From Bacillus sp. FJAT-49711 (GTDB lineage: Bacteria; Bacillota; Bacilli; Bacillales; Bacillaceae_C): a stretch of 64,000 nucleotides of DNA. Positions 62,758-64,000 of this stretch are shown in pieces (the stretch's first letter is position 1; every line of letters begins with the position of its first letter). Location: the NCBI RefSeq assembly GCF_018343715.1, contig NZ_JAGYPL010000002.1, positions 336,404 to 400,403 of the forward strand, in the 5' to 3' direction. The notes beneath the pieces were generated by a model. It made no database searches. It was not told where the DNA came from and worked only from the letters and a program-made list of their open reading frames with translations. Both the position numbers and the translations under genes were made by a program.

Positions 62758-63692
62758 ATGAATAAAACGATTGGAATATTAGCGCATGTAGATGCTGGGA
62801 AAACAACCTTTTCCGAACAAATTCTTTATCATACGAAAAGTATTCGGCAAAGGGGGCGAGTTGATCATCAAGATACGTATCTAGATAATCATGATATTGA
62901 AAGACAGCGAGGAATTACCGTGTTTGCTGAGCAAGGTATGTTTTCCTTTCACAATTCACACTATTATTTAATCGATACTCCGGGACATATTGATTTCTCT
63001 CCTGAAATGGAGCGGTCCATACAGGTGATGGATTATGCTGTCATTATAATGAGTGCGGTGGAAGGAATAGAAGGACATACAGAAACGGTTTGGGAACTCT
63101 TAAAAAAACATCAAATTCCAACGTTTTTCTTTATTAATAAAATAGATCGTATCGGAGCGGATGTGTCTGCTGTCATAAAAGATATTCGGCTGAATTTAAC
63201 AGAAGATGTTTACGATGTAACGAATGATCTTTCAAACAGTGAGATGACTGAGAATTTAGCTGAATTTATTGCAGAAAGAAATGAAACTCTTTTTGAACAT
63301 TATATGGATAAAGGTTATGACAAAGAATTGTGGCTGCGAGCGTTGCAAGATATGATCCACCATAATCAATTCTTCCCATGTATGAGTGGTTCTGCCCTTC
63401 AAGATATCGGTGTAGAATCATTTTTAAAAAGGCTAGATTTATTAACGACAACACATTACGTAAATGAAGACCCCTTTTCTGGCCGAGTTTATAAAATACG
63501 TCATGAATCAAACAGAACCCGCGTTACTTTTATAAAAGCATTAAGCGGAACTTTAAAAGTTCGTGACGTAGTCAAGTATGGGGGTGTTGAGGAGACTATA
63601 TCTGAAAAAGTGACCCAAATTCGGGTATATAGTGGGAATAAATTCAGAATTGTTGATCATGTGGAGGCTGGCACTAGTGTTGCACGTTTGTA
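62758..63692 (+). pseudogene. TetM/EF-G-like translational GTPase, disrupted by an insertion sequence
   Basis: The first 311 codons encode a GTPase of the ribosomal-protection (TetM/TetP) family: G1 AHVDAGKTT, switch I QRGIT, G3 DTPGHIDF and G4 NKID. Full-length relatives have about 640 residues, with domains III to V after this point. The frame breaks inside domain II near EAGTSVARL, and the following DNA is an IS left end, so the gene is split by insertion. Resistance to tetracycline cannot be inferred: chromosomal members of this family in Bacilli often have no resistance role, and this copy lacks the loops that remove the drug. Confidence 0.88.
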
Positions 63693-64000
63693 AAAAAATG
63701 TAAGGTCAGACTAAATATTAATTTTCCACCTTGCGGTAAAATAAAAAAACTCCTAATGTAGATAGGGAAAGACGACCTCATCAGTTCCCTACACTACAAA
63801 AGGAGCACGCAATGAATAGTGTAGATCAAGATTTAGTCTTTCGTCAATATTTATCTTTATTACCAGCCACAACACTGGCATGCCCATCCCATAATTACAA
63901 CTTCACAAAATTATCGGATGAATCCTTAGTGAAAATATTTCTCCTTTCGACCCTCTTTCGCTGGGGTAGCCTTCGGGAAATCGAAGTAGCTATAAGGTCG
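63687..64000 (+). mobile_element. IS4-like insertion sequence, left end (continues beyond window)
   Basis: The homology to the GTPase ends near 63686. The next 125 bases are noncoding (ATGTAAGGTCAGACTAAATA at the start), followed by a transposase gene. The leader holds a nested inverted repeat: CTCCT (63750), TGTAG, TAGGGAA pairing with TTCCCTA, CTACA, AGGAG (63801-63805), where the last arm is the transposase ribosome site. The exact left tip and target duplication cannot be fixed because the right end is outside the window. Confidence 0.82.
63812..64000 (+). CDS. IS4-family transposase (5' part)
   Basis: Sixty-three codons are visible: MNSVDQDLVFRQYLSLLPAT, then LSDESLVKIFLLSTLFRWGS and LREIEVAIRS at the window edge. 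The pattern of a FxxYLxLLP start and a W/GxSLREIExAI helix is that of IS4-family DDE transposases; the catalytic residues lie beyond the window. The start is preceded by AAAAGGAG, which can be sequestered in the leader hairpin. Confidence 0.8.
   Translation, partial: MNSVDQDLVFRQYLSLLPATTLACPSHNYNFTKLSDESLVKIFLLSTLFRWGSLREIEVAIRS

Noticed and set aside
1..64000. tRNA, rRNA and CRISPR arrays
   Set aside because: Looked for cloverleaf ends with TTCGA-type loops, rRNA conserved segments and regularly spaced short repeats on both strands; none recognised.

Overview
The window is AT-rich chromosomal DNA of an endospore-forming, low-GC Gram-positive bacterium, most likely a Bacillaceae (Bacillus sensu lato). 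The support is spore coat genes (CotX, CotW-like), a SinI-type antirepressor, Fur, CIRCE, Fnr, NrdR and sigma-B type sites, S-box and TPP riboswitches, and a sortase B / NEAT haem-uptake locus. The species cannot be named from sequence reading alone.

Layout. 1-536: 3' end of a sugar ABC permease gene. 624-12030: a large haem-acquisition (Isd) island of two divergent, Fur-box-flanked operons. The minus-strand operon encodes a haem/iron ABC importer plus the haem oxygenase IsdG. The plus-strand operon encodes IsdC (one NEAT domain, NPKTG), a very large seven-NEAT wall protein (NPKTN), IsdE, IsdF, an ATPase and sortase B. 12092-16971: a CofE-like protein with a divergent LysR regulator, a TetR/MBL/YrdB operon, and a LigB-like dioxygenase. 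17037-20090: TPP riboswitch and YkoEDC-type ECF transporter. 20144-26742: PhnA-like protein, a frameshifted flavin monooxygenase gene, a LacI-regulated sugar ABC operon and a frameshifted helix-hairpin-helix gene. 26882-27692: spore coat genes. 27818-34984: siderophore ABC importer, divergent ferredoxin-NADP reductase-like flavoprotein between tandem Fur boxes, and KatE catalase behind a sigma-B type promoter.

35207-49989 is mixed: YhcH, S-box riboswitch with OsmC, YerD-type glutamate synthase, small stress-type proteins, MFS, Hpt, TauE, a lone HsdR-N nuclease-like protein, HtpG behind a perfect CIRCE, and two inverted copies of a ~245-bp structured intergenic repeat. 49599-54951: SinI-like micro-ORF, a divergent two-component pair, YpfJ metallopeptidase, cupin and DUF2975 protein. 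55103-59847: anaerobic ribonucleotide reductase nrdDG facing a U32 peptidase-family pair across a region with two Fnr boxes and two NrdR boxes. 59956-64000: MFS, EAL-HDOD protein and a TetM-like GTPase gene disrupted by an IS4-like element that runs off the window.

How it fits together. The main theme is iron. Wall NEAT proteins anchored by SrtB pass haem to IsdE/F or the second importer, IsdG opens the ring, and the IruO/YcgT-like reductase and siderophore importer share the same kind of Fur site. A second theme is oxygen limitation (nrdDG plus the U32 pair). Several genes carry single-base deletions (20837, 26567, 41017), which are either real decay or residual assembly errors.
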